From: Marivita sp.
Lineage (GTDB): Bacteria; Pseudomonadota; Alphaproteobacteria; Rhodobacterales; Rhodobacteraceae
Assembly: GCF_022763305.1 (NCBI RefSeq)
Contig: NZ_JALEGT010000120.1
Coordinates: 91,382 to 155,381 of the forward strand
DNA length: 64,000 nt
Reading direction: 5' to 3'
In this document: piece by piece, positions 55,530-63,922 of the stretch
Layout: each line of letters begins with the position of its first letter
Position numbering within the stretch: position 1 is the first letter of the stretch
Program-made: the position numbers and the translations under genes
The notes under the pieces: generated by a model
Database searches by the model: none
The model's input: the letters and a program-made list of their open reading frames with translations, nothing else
Told to the model about the DNA's origin: nothing

Positions 55530-56299
55530 GCTGCCACCGTAACCACGCCGCCATCCACGGCCAGCGTCTGGCCGGTCATCATGCGGCTGGTCTTTGACGC
55601 CAGGAACAGCGTTGCATCGACCACGTCCTGTTCGACCAAGTGTTCCTTGAGGCACTGCCTGTCGAGATGGGCCGCGAGCGACGCCGGATCTGCCCAGAGT
55701 TCTTTCTGCTTTTCGGTCAGCACCCATCCGGGCGCAAGCGCATTGGCGCGGATGTTATCCGGCCCAAATTCCCGCGCGAGGCTGCGCGTCATGCCGGTTA
55801 TCCCTGCGTTCGATGTGGTGTAGGCCACGTACCCAGCGTTCCCCATCATGTAGCTGATGGAGCTGAAATTGACGATCGCGCCACCTCCGGCTTTTTGCAT
55901 GCCGGGGATCACAGCCTGACAGGCGAAGAAATAGGCGTCGAGATTGATGGCGGTGGACCAGTCCCAGAACGGCTGATCTATGTCGAGCGCAGCATGCCGT
56001 TTATCATTGGCGGCGTTGTTCACCAGTACGGTGATCGGGCCATGCGCCTCGGCCGCCTGCGAGATGGCGGCCTGCAAGGCGGCGGTGTCGGTGATGTCAC
56101 ACGGGATGAAGAGCGGTGCTGTGCCATGCTTGGCCGTCATCTCGGCCACGAAACCGGACGCGTCTGAACGCCCGACAAAGGCCACCTTGGCCCCCTGCCC
56201 CAGAAACCCGTCTGTCAGCGCCGCCCCGATGCCGGAGCCGCCGCCGGTGATGAAGACCGAAGCGTTCTTGAGGTCGTGGAATGTCGCGTAAGAGGTCAT
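55526..56299 (-). CDS. short-chain dehydrogenase, probable galactose 1-dehydrogenase, with Asn at the catalytic Lys position
   Basis: A 257-residue SDR. FITGGGSGIGAALTDGF is the cofactor motif, NNAAN and INLDAYFF (Asn119) are normal, and Ser lies in VNFSSISYMMG. The YxxxK motif reads Y160-T-T-S-N164, so the catalytic Lys is Asn. In context it should oxidise galactose to the lactone for the SMP-30 lactonase. If the Asn is genuine, either a neighbouring residue substitutes or activity is altered. Overlaps dgoK by four bases. Confidence 0.88.
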   Translation of the reverse strand: MTSYATFHDLKNASVFITGGGSGIGAALTDGFLGQGAKVAFVGRSDASGFVAEMTAKHGTAPLFIPCDITDTAALQAAISQAAEAHGPITVLVNNAANDKRHAALDIDQPFWDWSTAINLDAYFFACQAVIPGMQKAGGGAIVNFSSISYMMGNAGYVAYTTSNAGITGMTRSLAREFGPDNIRANALAPGWVLTEKQKELWADPASLAAHLDRQCLKEHLVEQDVVDATLFLASKTSRMMTGQTLAVDGGVVTVAA

Positions 56300-57640
56300 T
56301 CAAGCGGCTTTCTTCAGTCGTGCGAATTCGGGAAGCATGTCGCCATGCGCCGCCAAGAGATCGGTCACAAGGCTGCGGATCTGGCGCAGATCCAGTTCGG
56401 CGGCGGTGTGCGGATCCATCATGGCGGCGTGGTAGACATGTTCGATGTCTTCGTCCACCAGCGCGCGGACCACAAGTTCCTGCACGTTGATCTGCGTGCG
56501 CATCAGCGCCACAAGCTGCGGCGGGATATCATCGACCACCGAAGGCTGGATGCCATTGGCGTCGACCATGCAGGGCACCTCGACCGCCGCGCCCATGGGC
56601 AGTTGCGGTGCCTGACCCCGGTTCGGCAGGTTGCCGTAGATCGTGTAAGGCTTGTTGGTGACCATCGCGTTCATGATTTCAGCCGCGAATTCGTGGCTCT
56701 TTTCGAAGTCGATCTGATCCGTCGTGCGGTAGGCTCTCGCCTGATCGGCCCAGTCGGCCATCTGTTCAACACAGCGCTTGGGATACTCGTCAAGCGGCAC
56801 GCTGAAGGCGTCGATCAGATCCTCGCGGCCTGACTTGATGAACCACGGCACGTATTCGGCCAAGTGTTCAGAGCTTTCGGTGCAGAAATAGCCGAGATGG
56901 TCCATCACCTCGTAGCGCACCTTGTTGGCGCAGCGCGGCATCAGCAGCGGCGGTTTGGGCAGGCGGACCGCGCGATAGCCGTCGCGGAGTGCCGGATAGA
57001 GCGATTTGCCCTTGTGCGTCAGGTCCAGAAAGAACGCCACATGGTTCACGCCCGCCACACGGTAGCGGATCTCGTCCTTCGGCAAGTCGAGATCATGCGC
57101 CAGTTCCTCGACCGTGTTCTGCACGGAATGGCACAACCCGACCTGCTTCACTTGCGGATAGCGTTCGGCAATCGCCCAGGTGTTGATCGCCATCGGGTTG
57201 ACATATTGCAGCAGGGTCGCGTTCGGGCACAGCTCTGCCATATCCGCCGCCACGCGCCAGAGATGCGGCACGGTGCGCAACCCGCGCATGATGCCACCGA
57301 CACCCAAAGTATCACCGATGGTCTGGCGCAGCCCGTACTGTTTGGGGATGTCGAAGTCGATCACGGTCGATGGCTCATAGCCGCCGATCTGGAAGGCGGT
57401 CACGACGAAATCCGCCCCGGCCAATGCACGGCGCTGGTCCGTCGTGGTCTCGACCTGCGCGGACCGCCCCGAAGCCGTGATCAGCTTGCGCGCCACCAGC
57501 GCGGATTCCTCCAAACGTTGCTCATTGATGTCCATCAGCGCGAAGGTGGCCCCTTCCAGCGCCGGGAAGTGGAGAACGTCGCCCACGATGTTCTTCATGA
57601 AGATCGTCGAGCCTGCGCCGATAAAGGCGATGCGTGTCAT
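56300..57640 (-). CDS. melA: alpha-galactosidase (GH4)
   Basis: A 446-residue GH4 NAD- and Mn-dependent glycosidase. The N-terminal Rossmann signature is IAFIGAGSTIFMKNIVGDVL. Metal ligands are Cys in GLCHSVQNTVEEL and His in AGVNHVAFFLDL. It cleaves melibiose- and raffinose-type alpha-galactosides by a redox mechanism in the cytoplasm. Located between the SDR gene and the permease genes of the same operon. Confidence 0.92.
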   Translation of the reverse strand: MTRIAFIGAGSTIFMKNIVGDVLHFPALEGATFALMDINEQRLEESALVARKLITASGRSAQVETTTDQRRALAGADFVVTAFQIGGYEPSTVIDFDIPKQYGLRQTIGDTLGVGGIMRGLRTVPHLWRVAADMAELCPNATLLQYVNPMAINTWAIAERYPQVKQVGLCHSVQNTVEELAHDLDLPKDEIRYRVAGVNHVAFFLDLTHKGKSLYPALRDGYRAVRLPKPPLLMPRCANKVRYEVMDHLGYFCTESSEHLAEYVPWFIKSGREDLIDAFSVPLDEYPKRCVEQMADWADQARAYRTTDQIDFEKSHEFAAEIMNAMVTNKPYTIYGNLPNRGQAPQLPMGAAVEVPCMVDANGIQPSVVDDIPPQLVALMRTQINVQELVVRALVDEDIEHVYHAAMMDPHTAAELDLRQIRSLVTDLLAAHGDMLPEFARLKKAA

Positions 57641-57652
57641 GGTCCTTGGTCC

Positions 57653-58501
57653 TTATTTCACCGCGCCCAATGTCAGGCCCGCGATAAAGTGTTTCTGCAT
57701 GAGGAAGAACATCAGCACCGGCGGCAAGGCCGCGACGATGCTGCCCGCGCTCATCAGGTGATAGGCGGCGCGGTATTGTGCGTTAAAGCTGGTGATCCCA
57801 GCGGTGACGGGCTGTGCGTCGGGCCCCTGAGTCAAAACGATGGCCCAGAAATAATCGTTCCAGATGAAGGTGAAGATCAGCACCGCCAGCGCCGCCAACG
57901 CGGGCTTCATCAGGGGCAAGACCACGTACCAGAAGATCCGCCACTCGGCCACGCCTTCCACCCGCGCCGCTTCGATCAGCGGAAATGGCAGCGCGCGGAT
58001 GAAGTTGCGCATGAAGAGCGTGCAGAACCCGGTCTGGAACGCGATGTGGAAGAGCACGAGGCCCGTCTTGGTGTTGTAGAGGCCAAGGTCCAGCGTCAGG
58101 TCGCGCACCGGCACCATGAGGATCTGGAACGGCACGAAATTGCCCGCGACGAACATGAAGAAGACCCAGATGTTCGACCGGAACTTGTAGACCCCCAGCG
58201 CAAACCCCGCCATCGCCGACAAGGCCACCGCGCCAATGACCGTCGGGATGGTGATCAACACCGAGTTCAGCATGTAGCGCGGCATGTCGGAGTTGAAGAA
58301 GACCTGCCCGTAGTTGTTGAAGAGCTCGAACGACCCGGGCATCCCCCAGTAATTGCCCTGGGTGAAATCGGATGCAGGCTTGATCGAAAACACCGCCACC
58401 GCGATCAGCGGCAGAAGCCACAGGATGAGCGCGATGGGCAGCATCGTCTTGTAGGCGGTCTGCGCGGGCGCGCTGGCCTGTTGGATCGGACGCGGGAACA
58501 T
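57653..58501 (-). CDS. galactoside ABC transporter permease, MalG type
   Basis: A 282-residue permease with six hydrophobic helices. The EAA loop reads EAARVEGVAEWRIFWYVVLPL. N-terminal FSIKPASDFTQGNYWG and C-terminal KHFIAGLTLGAVK are typical for carbohydrate type II permeases. Part of the galactoside uptake system with the SBP at 59887-61149 and the ATPase at 62119-63171. Confidence 0.9.
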   Translation of the reverse strand: MFPRPIQQASAPAQTAYKTMLPIALILWLLPLIAVAVFSIKPASDFTQGNYWGMPGSFELFNNYGQVFFNSDMPRYMLNSVLITIPTVIGAVALSAMAGFALGVYKFRSNIWVFFMFVAGNFVPFQILMVPVRDLTLDLGLYNTKTGLVLFHIAFQTGFCTLFMRNFIRALPFPLIEAARVEGVAEWRIFWYVVLPLMKPALAALAVLIFTFIWNDYFWAIVLTQGPDAQPVTAGITSFNAQYRAAYHLMSAGSIVAALPPVLMFFLMQKHFIAGLTLGAVK

Positions 58502-58502
58502 C

Positions 58503-58862
58503 TCAGCGGACCTCTCTTGGCGGAAGGGCGTCGCGGACGGCTTTCTTCAGACTCTTGCGCACCAGATCGTAGAACACACCAAGACGGTGGGTCGCCTCGT
58601 CCAAATCGGTTGCGTCAAACTGCAGACGTACCCAGCTTGCGTGGAAATAGGGAGCCTTCACCGCGCTTGTTGTGTCGATCAGCAGGGCCGCCGTGTCTAT
58701 GCTGTCGGTCTTGACCGAGATGCCGTTCATCTCGCCATCGCCGCCGAAGCAGGCGAACATCTTGCCGCCAACCTTCCAACTGACCAACTCGGGCGGATGG
58801 GCCAGCGTTGCACCGGGAAACGTGCTGCAGAGCGCGTCGATCTGATCACGGGTGACAGGCAT
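58503..58862 (-). CDS. MmcQ/YjbR-family protein inserted between the two permease genes
   Basis: A 119-residue protein of the MmcQ/YjbR fold: MPVTRDQIDALCSTFPGATLA, FACFGGDGEMNGISVKTDS, and a C-terminal SWVRLQFDATDLDEATHRLGVFYDLVRKSL (YjbR-type DNA-binding-like domain). It begins one base after the upstream permease stop and ends one base before the next permease start, so it is firmly inside the operon. No transporter role is known for this family; its place here is unusual. Confidence 0.82.
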   Translation of the reverse strand: MPVTRDQIDALCSTFPGATLAHPPELVSWKVGGKMFACFGGDGEMNGISVKTDSIDTAALLIDTTSAVKAPYFHASWVRLQFDATDLDEATHRLGVFYDLVRKSLKKAVRDALPPREVR

Positions 58863-58863
58863 C

Positions 58864-59790
58864 TTACCGGCCCCCCTGCTCTTCGCGGTACATCGACCAG
58901 AGGAAATAGGCGATGAAGACCAGCATGATGAGGAACAGCACCACGGCGATGGCTGCGCCATAGCCCATGCGGAAGCCGTATTCCGACAGCGCCTTTTCGA
59001 ACATGTAGAAGGACAGCACACGGGTCTGGCCGAACGGGCCGCCATTGGTCATGATCGAGATGAGGTCAAAGGACCGCAAAGCGCCGATGATCGTCACGAC
59101 GAAGGCGATAAAGGTGGCGGGCTTCAGCTGCGGGATGATCACGTACCAAAGCATCTTCCAGCCCTTGGCCCCATCCAGACGAGCCGCCTCGACCTGTTCA
59201 GGGTCTACCGCGTTGAGGCCGGTGAGGTAGAGGATCATGCAATAGGCCGTCTGTGGCCAGAGGCCCGCGAGGATGATGCCGTAGGTCGCCCAGGTCGGAT
59301 CGCCCAGCACGTTCACCGGTCCAAGGCCGACCAGCGCCAGCATGTTCGACAACAGCCCTTCATTCGGCAGATAGAACCACGCGAAGACAAGACCGACAAC
59401 GACCTGGCTGAGGACAAAGGGAAAGAAAAACAGAGACTTGTAGATACGGATGCCGGTGACCGTCTGGTTCAGGAACAGCGCGATGAAAAGGCCCGCCGGG
59501 ATCGCCAGCAGATACATGACCAGCCATTTGACGTTGTTCCAGAGCGACACCTCGAAGGCACGGTCGTTCATCAACTCCTGATAGTTGGCGAGGCCGATAT
59601 ATTCTGCCTGCCCCAGCCCGTCCCAGTCATAGAGCGAGATCGAAAAGCTCTGAAAGATCGGGATGATGACATAGACCGCGAAGAACAGGATGGCGGGCGC
59701 AAGGAAGAGCCACGGCGTGACCGCGATCTCGTTGCGCTTGTACCAGCCGCGTTTCGGCGGGTCCGTGTCCGGCAGGGTTGCGATGGTCAT
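58864..59790 (-). CDS. galactoside ABC transporter permease, MalF type
   Basis: A 308-residue permease with about six helices. The EAA loop reads EAARLDGAKGWKMLWYVIIPQ. The start at 59790 (MTIATLPD) has GGAGG upstream at a spacing of about 10. Lies 96 bases downstream of the SBP stop, with a perfect palindrome in the gap. Confidence 0.9.
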   Translation of the reverse strand: MTIATLPDTDPPKRGWYKRNEIAVTPWLFLAPAILFFAVYVIIPIFQSFSISLYDWDGLGQAEYIGLANYQELMNDRAFEVSLWNNVKWLVMYLLAIPAGLFIALFLNQTVTGIRIYKSLFFFPFVLSQVVVGLVFAWFYLPNEGLLSNMLALVGLGPVNVLGDPTWATYGIILAGLWPQTAYCMILYLTGLNAVDPEQVEAARLDGAKGWKMLWYVIIPQLKPATFIAFVVTIIGALRSFDLISIMTNGGPFGQTRVLSFYMFEKALSEYGFRMGYGAAIAVVLFLIMLVFIAYFLWSMYREEQGGR

Positions 59791-59853
59791 GGTCGGGTCT
59801 CCTCCACACGGGCCATGCGGAAGCCGGGGCGCGGCTTGCGGATGGGCCGTGAC

Positions 59854-59873
59854 GGGCCGGGAATTCCCGGCCC
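59854..59873 (-). promoter_or_regulatory. perfect 20-bp palindrome after the galactoside SBP gene
   Basis: GGGCCGGGAATTCCCGGCCC, 13 bases downstream of the SBP stop. As in the agl operon, a strong stem-loop directly follows the binding-protein gene and probably sets its higher expression relative to the permeases. Confidence 0.7.
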
Positions 59874-59886
59874 CCACGCGATTGGT

Positions 59887-61149
59887 TTACTTGTAGACGC
59901 GCTGGCGCACCTGCTCGAGGCGGGCCAGAATGTCGTCAAGGTTGTCCGGGAAAACCATGAATTCCTGGAAGCCCTGCATCGCTTCGGCTGCCATCTCGGC
60001 CGGGAAGTCGCGGTCAAAGAACTGCGCCACGCCGCCCGGGCTGTTCGAGGACAGCATCGCAAAGCCCTGCTCGAGGAACTTGTCGTCGTCGATCGATGCG
60101 GATGCGTTCACCGGAAGCTGGCCAAGGTTCTGACCGTTGTTGATGACGGTCTGTTCCTCTGCCGACACCACGAAGCGCAGGAATTCCCGTGCGGCTTCCT
60201 TGTTGTTGGCATTGGCCGGGATGTGGAACGTGTCGGTCGGCGCGTCTTCGGCCATGGCCACACCTTCGGTGATCGCCGGGAACTGGTAGAAGTCGATCTG
60301 ATCGTCGGTCAGACCTGCTTCGCGCAGCGGCGCCACCGCGAAGTTGCCCATGAGGTAGGCGGCGGCATCCCCGTTGACCATGAAGGGCAGCGCTTCCTGC
60401 CAGGAGTAGTTCTGGTGGTTGTCGACGTAAGCCCCCATGTCGATCAGCTCGCGCCAGTTGGCGAAGGTCTGACGCACGCGGTCGTCGGTCCACGCCACTT
60501 CGCCAGCGGCCATTTCCATATGGAAATCATAGCCATGCGTGCGCAAGTTCAGGTAATCGAACCAGCCGCCAGCGGTCCAGAGGAACTTGGTGCCGATGGT
60601 GTAGCACTTCACACCATTGTCGAGCAGCGTCTGGCAGTTGGATTTCATCTCGTCGAAATTTGTGGGTTCGCTCAGACCAAACTGATCATAAAGGTCTTTG
60701 CGGTAGTAGATGCCCCACTGGTAGTAGGTATAGGGCACGCCCCACTGCTTGCCGTCGATGGTCATCGCGCCTTTGGTGGACGCGAGGTTTTCGGCAATCG
60801 CGGGTTCCGCCCAGAGGTCGGAGACATCCTCGAAAAGACCGGCTTCAACATAGGGGCGCATGCGGTTGGCCGCGTACCATGTCGCCACGTCCGGTGCGTC
60901 TGCGGTCAGGAAGTTGCGGATCTGGGTCTTGTACGCCTCGCGGTCGATCACCGTGGTTTCGATGTTGAGTCCCGGATGCTGTTCCTGGAAACGCGCAATC
61001 ATCGCTTCCATCGTCGCGCGCGGTGCCGGGTTCGATGTGTCGAGGAAAATCTTCAGATCGCCGCTCAGAGAATGGCTTCCTGCAAATGCCGTTGAGGCTG
61101 CAAGTGCAGCCGTCAGCGCCAGTGCCGACGCTTTCAATGTGGAACGCAT
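59887..61149 (-). CDS. galactoside ABC transporter substrate-binding protein
   Basis: A 420-residue family-1 SBP with a signal peptide (MRSTLKASALALTAALAAST then AFA). Mature features: DLKIFLDTSNPAPRATMEAM, NFLTADAPDVATWYAANRMRPYVEAGL, and C-terminal VFPDNLDDILARLEQVRQRV. Imports galactosides. First gene of the long operon, divergent from iclR. Confidence 0.9.
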   Translation of the reverse strand: MRSTLKASALALTAALAASTAFAGSHSLSGDLKIFLDTSNPAPRATMEAMIARFQEQHPGLNIETTVIDREAYKTQIRNFLTADAPDVATWYAANRMRPYVEAGLFEDVSDLWAEPAIAENLASTKGAMTIDGKQWGVPYTYYQWGIYYRKDLYDQFGLSEPTNFDEMKSNCQTLLDNGVKCYTIGTKFLWTAGGWFDYLNLRTHGYDFHMEMAAGEVAWTDDRVRQTFANWRELIDMGAYVDNHQNYSWQEALPFMVNGDAAAYLMGNFAVAPLREAGLTDDQIDFYQFPAITEGVAMAEDAPTDTFHIPANANNKEAAREFLRFVVSAEEQTVINNGQNLGQLPVNASASIDDDKFLEQGFAMLSSNSPGGVAQFFDRDFPAEMAAEAMQGFQEFMVFPDNLDDILARLEQVRQRVYK

Positions 61150-61187
61150 GGTGTCCTCCCTTATGCTCCCAATTCTGGTGCAAGATT

Positions 61188-61206
61188 GGTTTCATTATTT
61201 GAAACC
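61188..61206. promoter_or_regulatory. IclR-type operator candidate
   Basis: GGTTTC-N7-GAAACC at 61188-61206, an almost perfect inverted repeat, with a related TTGAAATC half-site about 14 bases further right. It lies between the SBP gene and iclR. IclR family members bind such sites. Confidence 0.6.
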
Positions 61207-61298
61207 TTGTTTTGCATATTGAAATCATAACAGCGACTCGCCTATGCTTGTCAACAGCCGTCAGGGCGCGACCTGCGGTGAAGGGAGGATCTCGCGAC

Positions 61299-62138
61299 AT
61301 GGCATCGGCCGAACGCAATGACGGCACCGTGGGCAAAGCCCTATCCGTGCTGGACCAGATCGCGTCTTTTGGACGCCCGGTTCGCTTTGGCGAATTGCTG
61401 ACCGAGTCCGACATGCCGAAGGCGACGCTTTACCGGTTTGTGCAGACCCTCACCAACCAGGGCATGCTGCAATACGATCCCGACCGTCAGACCTATGCGC
61501 CGGGCTTGCGGCTTGTGCGGCTGGCCCATGCGGCCTGGGCGCAATCCTCGCTGGCCCCGGTCGCGCGCGCCCATATCGACGCGCTCAGCGCCGAGACCGG
61601 AGAGACCATTCACCTCGCGCAGCTGGATCATGCGCAGGTGCTTTATGTCGACAAACGCAACGCGCGCGATCCGGTCGAGATGTTCAGCCAGGCGGGCAAG
61701 GTCGGTCCCGCCTATTGCACCGGTGTCGGCAAGGCCATGCTGGCCTTCCTGCCAGAGCCGGAATTGCAGATCGCCCTCGCCCAGCAAAGCTGGCACCAGT
61801 TCACATCGGCAACCCATGGATCGCCCGCAAGCCTGCAGGCCGAACTGGCCGAGATCCGCGCTGAAGGCCTGAGTTTCGACCGCGAGGAACACGAGATCGG
61901 AATCGTCTGCATTGCCGTGCCGATCCTCAATTCCCAGTCCCGCCCGCTTGGGGCCCTGTCCGTGACCGGAACCACCCGGCGCACCGATCTCGACACCCTG
62001 CGCGGGCTTGGCCCCCGGTTGAAACAGGCTGCCGCAGCGATTGCCCGCGACGCGGAAAGCTGGCTCTTCCCACGGTCTGCGCCGCAGCCCACACCTCACA
62101 AGAACGGAGAGATGTCCCATGTCCGGAGTGACGCTTGA
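61299..62138 (+). CDS. IclR-family regulator of the galactoside operon
   Basis: A 279-residue IclR-type protein. The N-terminal winged HTH is VGKALSVLDQIASFGRPVRFGELLTESDMPKATLYRFVQTLTNQGML, and the C-terminal effector domain contains AYCTGVGKAMLAFLPE and IGIVCIAVPILN. GGGAGG precedes the start. The gene is divergent from the SBP gene and overlaps the following ATPase gene by 20 bases. It probably controls the galactoside operon; the ligand is unknown. Confidence 0.9.
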   Translation: MASAERNDGTVGKALSVLDQIASFGRPVRFGELLTESDMPKATLYRFVQTLTNQGMLQYDPDRQTYAPGLRLVRLAHAAWAQSSLAPVARAHIDALSAETGETIHLAQLDHAQVLYVDKRNARDPVEMFSQAGKVGPAYCTGVGKAMLAFLPEPELQIALAQQSWHQFTSATHGSPASLQAELAEIRAEGLSFDREEHEIGIVCIAVPILNSQSRPLGALSVTGTTRRTDLDTLRGLGPRLKQAAAAIARDAESWLFPRSAPQPTPHKNGEMSHVRSDA

Positions 62139-63171
62139 CTCTGTCATCAAACGCTATGGCAACACGCAGGTCATCCACGGGATCGATCTGACCGTTGACG
62201 ATGGCGAATTCTGCGTCTTCGTCGGGCCATCCGGCTGTGGCAAGTCCACGCTTCTGCGGATGGTCGCCGGGCTTGAGGAAACCACCGAAGGCACGATCCG
62301 CATCGGATCGCGCGATGTGACGCGGCTCGATCCCTCGGATCGGGGTGTGTCGATGGTGTTTCAAACCTACGCGCTTTATCCGCACATGACGGTCGAGGAA
62401 AACATGGGGTTCGGCCTCAAGATGACGGGCCACCCCGCCTCCGAGATCAAGACCAAGGTGGCCGAGGCAAGCCGCATCCTCAAGCTGGACGACTACCTCA
62501 AGCGCAAACCCAAGGCCCTGTCCGGCGGCCAGCGCCAGCGCGTCGCCATCGGCCGCGCCATCGTGCGCGGGCCGGAAGTGTTCCTCTTCGACGAACCGCT
62601 GTCGAACCTCGACGCGGAACTACGGGTCGAAATGCGGGTCGAGATCGCCCGTCTGCACAAGGAAATCGGGGCTACGATGATCTACGTGACCCATGATCAG
62701 GTCGAGGCGATGACGCTCGCCGACAAGATCGTCGTGCTGCGCGCCGGTCGCATTGAACAGGTGGGCGCCCCGATGGACCTTTACCGAGATCCCGACAACC
62801 GGTTCGTCGCCGGGTTCATCGGATCTCCATCCATGAATTTCATTCGCGGCACGGTGAAAGGCGGTGACGTCGTGTCAAACGGCCTGGCCCAGTCGGTGCC
62901 CAAGACCGGGTCCGCACAGGACGGGCAAGAGGTGCTGATCGGTCTGCGCCCCGAGCACCTGTCGCTCCGGCCGGGATCAAGCCACCGGGTCGACCTGACG
63001 GAGAGCCTCGGCGGCGTGTCCTATGTCCACCTGATCGGGCCGGATGGCGGCAAGATCATCGTCGAGGAACGCGGCGATCACCGGTCTTCGGTGGGGGATC
63101 AGGTCGATCTCGTAGTCGATCCGGATCACATGTACCTGTTCGATGCCTCGTCGGATATGCGGCTGCGCTAG
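62119..63171 (+). CDS. galactoside ABC transporter ATP-binding protein
   Basis: A 350-residue MsmK/UgpC-type ATPase. Walker A GPSGCGKSTLLRMVAG, signature LSGGQRQRVAIGRAIV, Walker B VFLFDEPLSNLDAEL, H-loop YVTHDQVEAMTLADK, then a C-terminal regulatory domain. As the only ATPase next to this permease set it should energise it, although it lies on the iclR side. Its stop overlaps the convergent PagL-like gene by four bases. Confidence 0.91.
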   Translation: MSGVTLDSVIKRYGNTQVIHGIDLTVDDGEFCVFVGPSGCGKSTLLRMVAGLEETTEGTIRIGSRDVTRLDPSDRGVSMVFQTYALYPHMTVEENMGFGLKMTGHPASEIKTKVAEASRILKLDDYLKRKPKALSGGQRQRVAIGRAIVRGPEVFLFDEPLSNLDAELRVEMRVEIARLHKEIGATMIYVTHDQVEAMTLADKIVVLRAGRIEQVGAPMDLYRDPDNRFVAGFIGSPSMNFIRGTVKGGDVVSNGLAQSVPKTGSAQDGQEVLIGLRPEHLSLRPGSSHRVDLTESLGGVSYVHLIGPDGGKIIVEERGDHRSSVGDQVDLVVDPDHMYLFDASSDMRLR

Positions 63172-63689
63172 TTGAGCGGCACGGACAGCCTGATCTGAAC
63201 CGTCTCAACGCCTGGATTTTCATCGTAAATCCCAGCGTTTGAGCGGTGATCGTAGCTCAGCGCCCATCGCCATCCGCGCGCGGTTTCATAGCCCAACTCA
63301 AGGCCCGAGCGGAACGCAACGGTGCCGCCAAGATCAAAGCCGCCATTGTCGAAATAGAGGCCCGGCATCGCGTGCAATTCGGCATAGGCCCCTGTTTGAC
63401 CGAAAGGGATCGTATAGGTCGCGCCAAACCCCACCCAGGCTTCGCCTTTTTCGCCCACTGACAGACCTGCCGCGGTGCCGAACGGGCCGCGTTTCTGTCC
63501 CAGATCATAGCGCAGATACACCTCCGGCGCGGCATCCGCCCTGCGTTCGAGCACCTGACCTCCGGAAATCGCAAAACGGGGAGTCGTCTGACTGGACCCG
63601 AGGCAGCCATCCACCGTCCCGCAATGGTTCATGCTCATGTCGGTCATACCGAGTATGAACAGCAACGCTGCGAATGTGCCGTCTGCCAT
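63168..63689 (-). CDS. PagL-type lipid A 3-O-deacylase
   Basis: A 173-residue outer-membrane barrel protein with a signal-like N-terminus (MADGTFAALLFILGMTDMSM). The C-terminal active-site region reads YDHRSNAGIYDENPGVETVQIRLS: His148, Ser150 and Glu162 have the same spacing as His126-Ser128-Glu140 of P. aeruginosa PagL, the catalytic triad. Odd-even hydrophobic strands fill the rest. It would remove the 3-O-acyl chain of lipid A. AGGA precedes the ATG. Confidence 0.85.
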   Translation of the reverse strand: MADGTFAALLFILGMTDMSMNHCGTVDGCLGSSQTTPRFAISGGQVLERRADAAPEVYLRYDLGQKRGPFGTAAGLSVGEKGEAWVGFGATYTIPFGQTGAYAELHAMPGLYFDNGGFDLGGTVAFRSGLELGYETARGWRWALSYDHRSNAGIYDENPGVETVQIRLSVPLN

Positions 63690-63716
63690 GGGGGAATTCC
63701 TCTGAACCGCTGCCCG

Positions 63717-63878
63717 TCAATCATCCCACGGATGGGCCAATTTGCGCCGATTGTCCAGCCATGCGCCAACGGACGCGGCAGCATCGGCGGGATACAACCA
63801 CTCGGAGAGAGCAGCAGGCCACGCCTTGAATTGGTCGAGGAGTTCGATGGGGGTATTGCCGGCGTCACCGACATGCAT
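63717..63878 (-). CDS. possible 53-aa protein next to the 5S rRNA gene
   Basis: The product starts MHVGDAGNTPIELLDQFKAW and ends WLDNRRKLAHPWDD, a composition that looks like a real small soluble protein. It is on the same strand as the 5S gene, in the 233-base gap before PagL. It has only a weak AAG-type ribosome-binding site. No known family. Could be chance. Confidence 0.4.
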   Translation of the reverse strand: MHVGDAGNTPIELLDQFKAWPAALSEWLYPADAAASVGAWLDNRRKLAHPWDD

Positions 63879-63922
63879 CGTCTTAGAGAGATACGTTTAT
63901 CTATTTTCCCTTGAGCTTACTA

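Noticed and set aside
58852..61095. A 747-codon open frame on the + strand
   Set aside because: It is antisense to the galactoside SBP and permease genes; composition is typical of GC-rich shadows.
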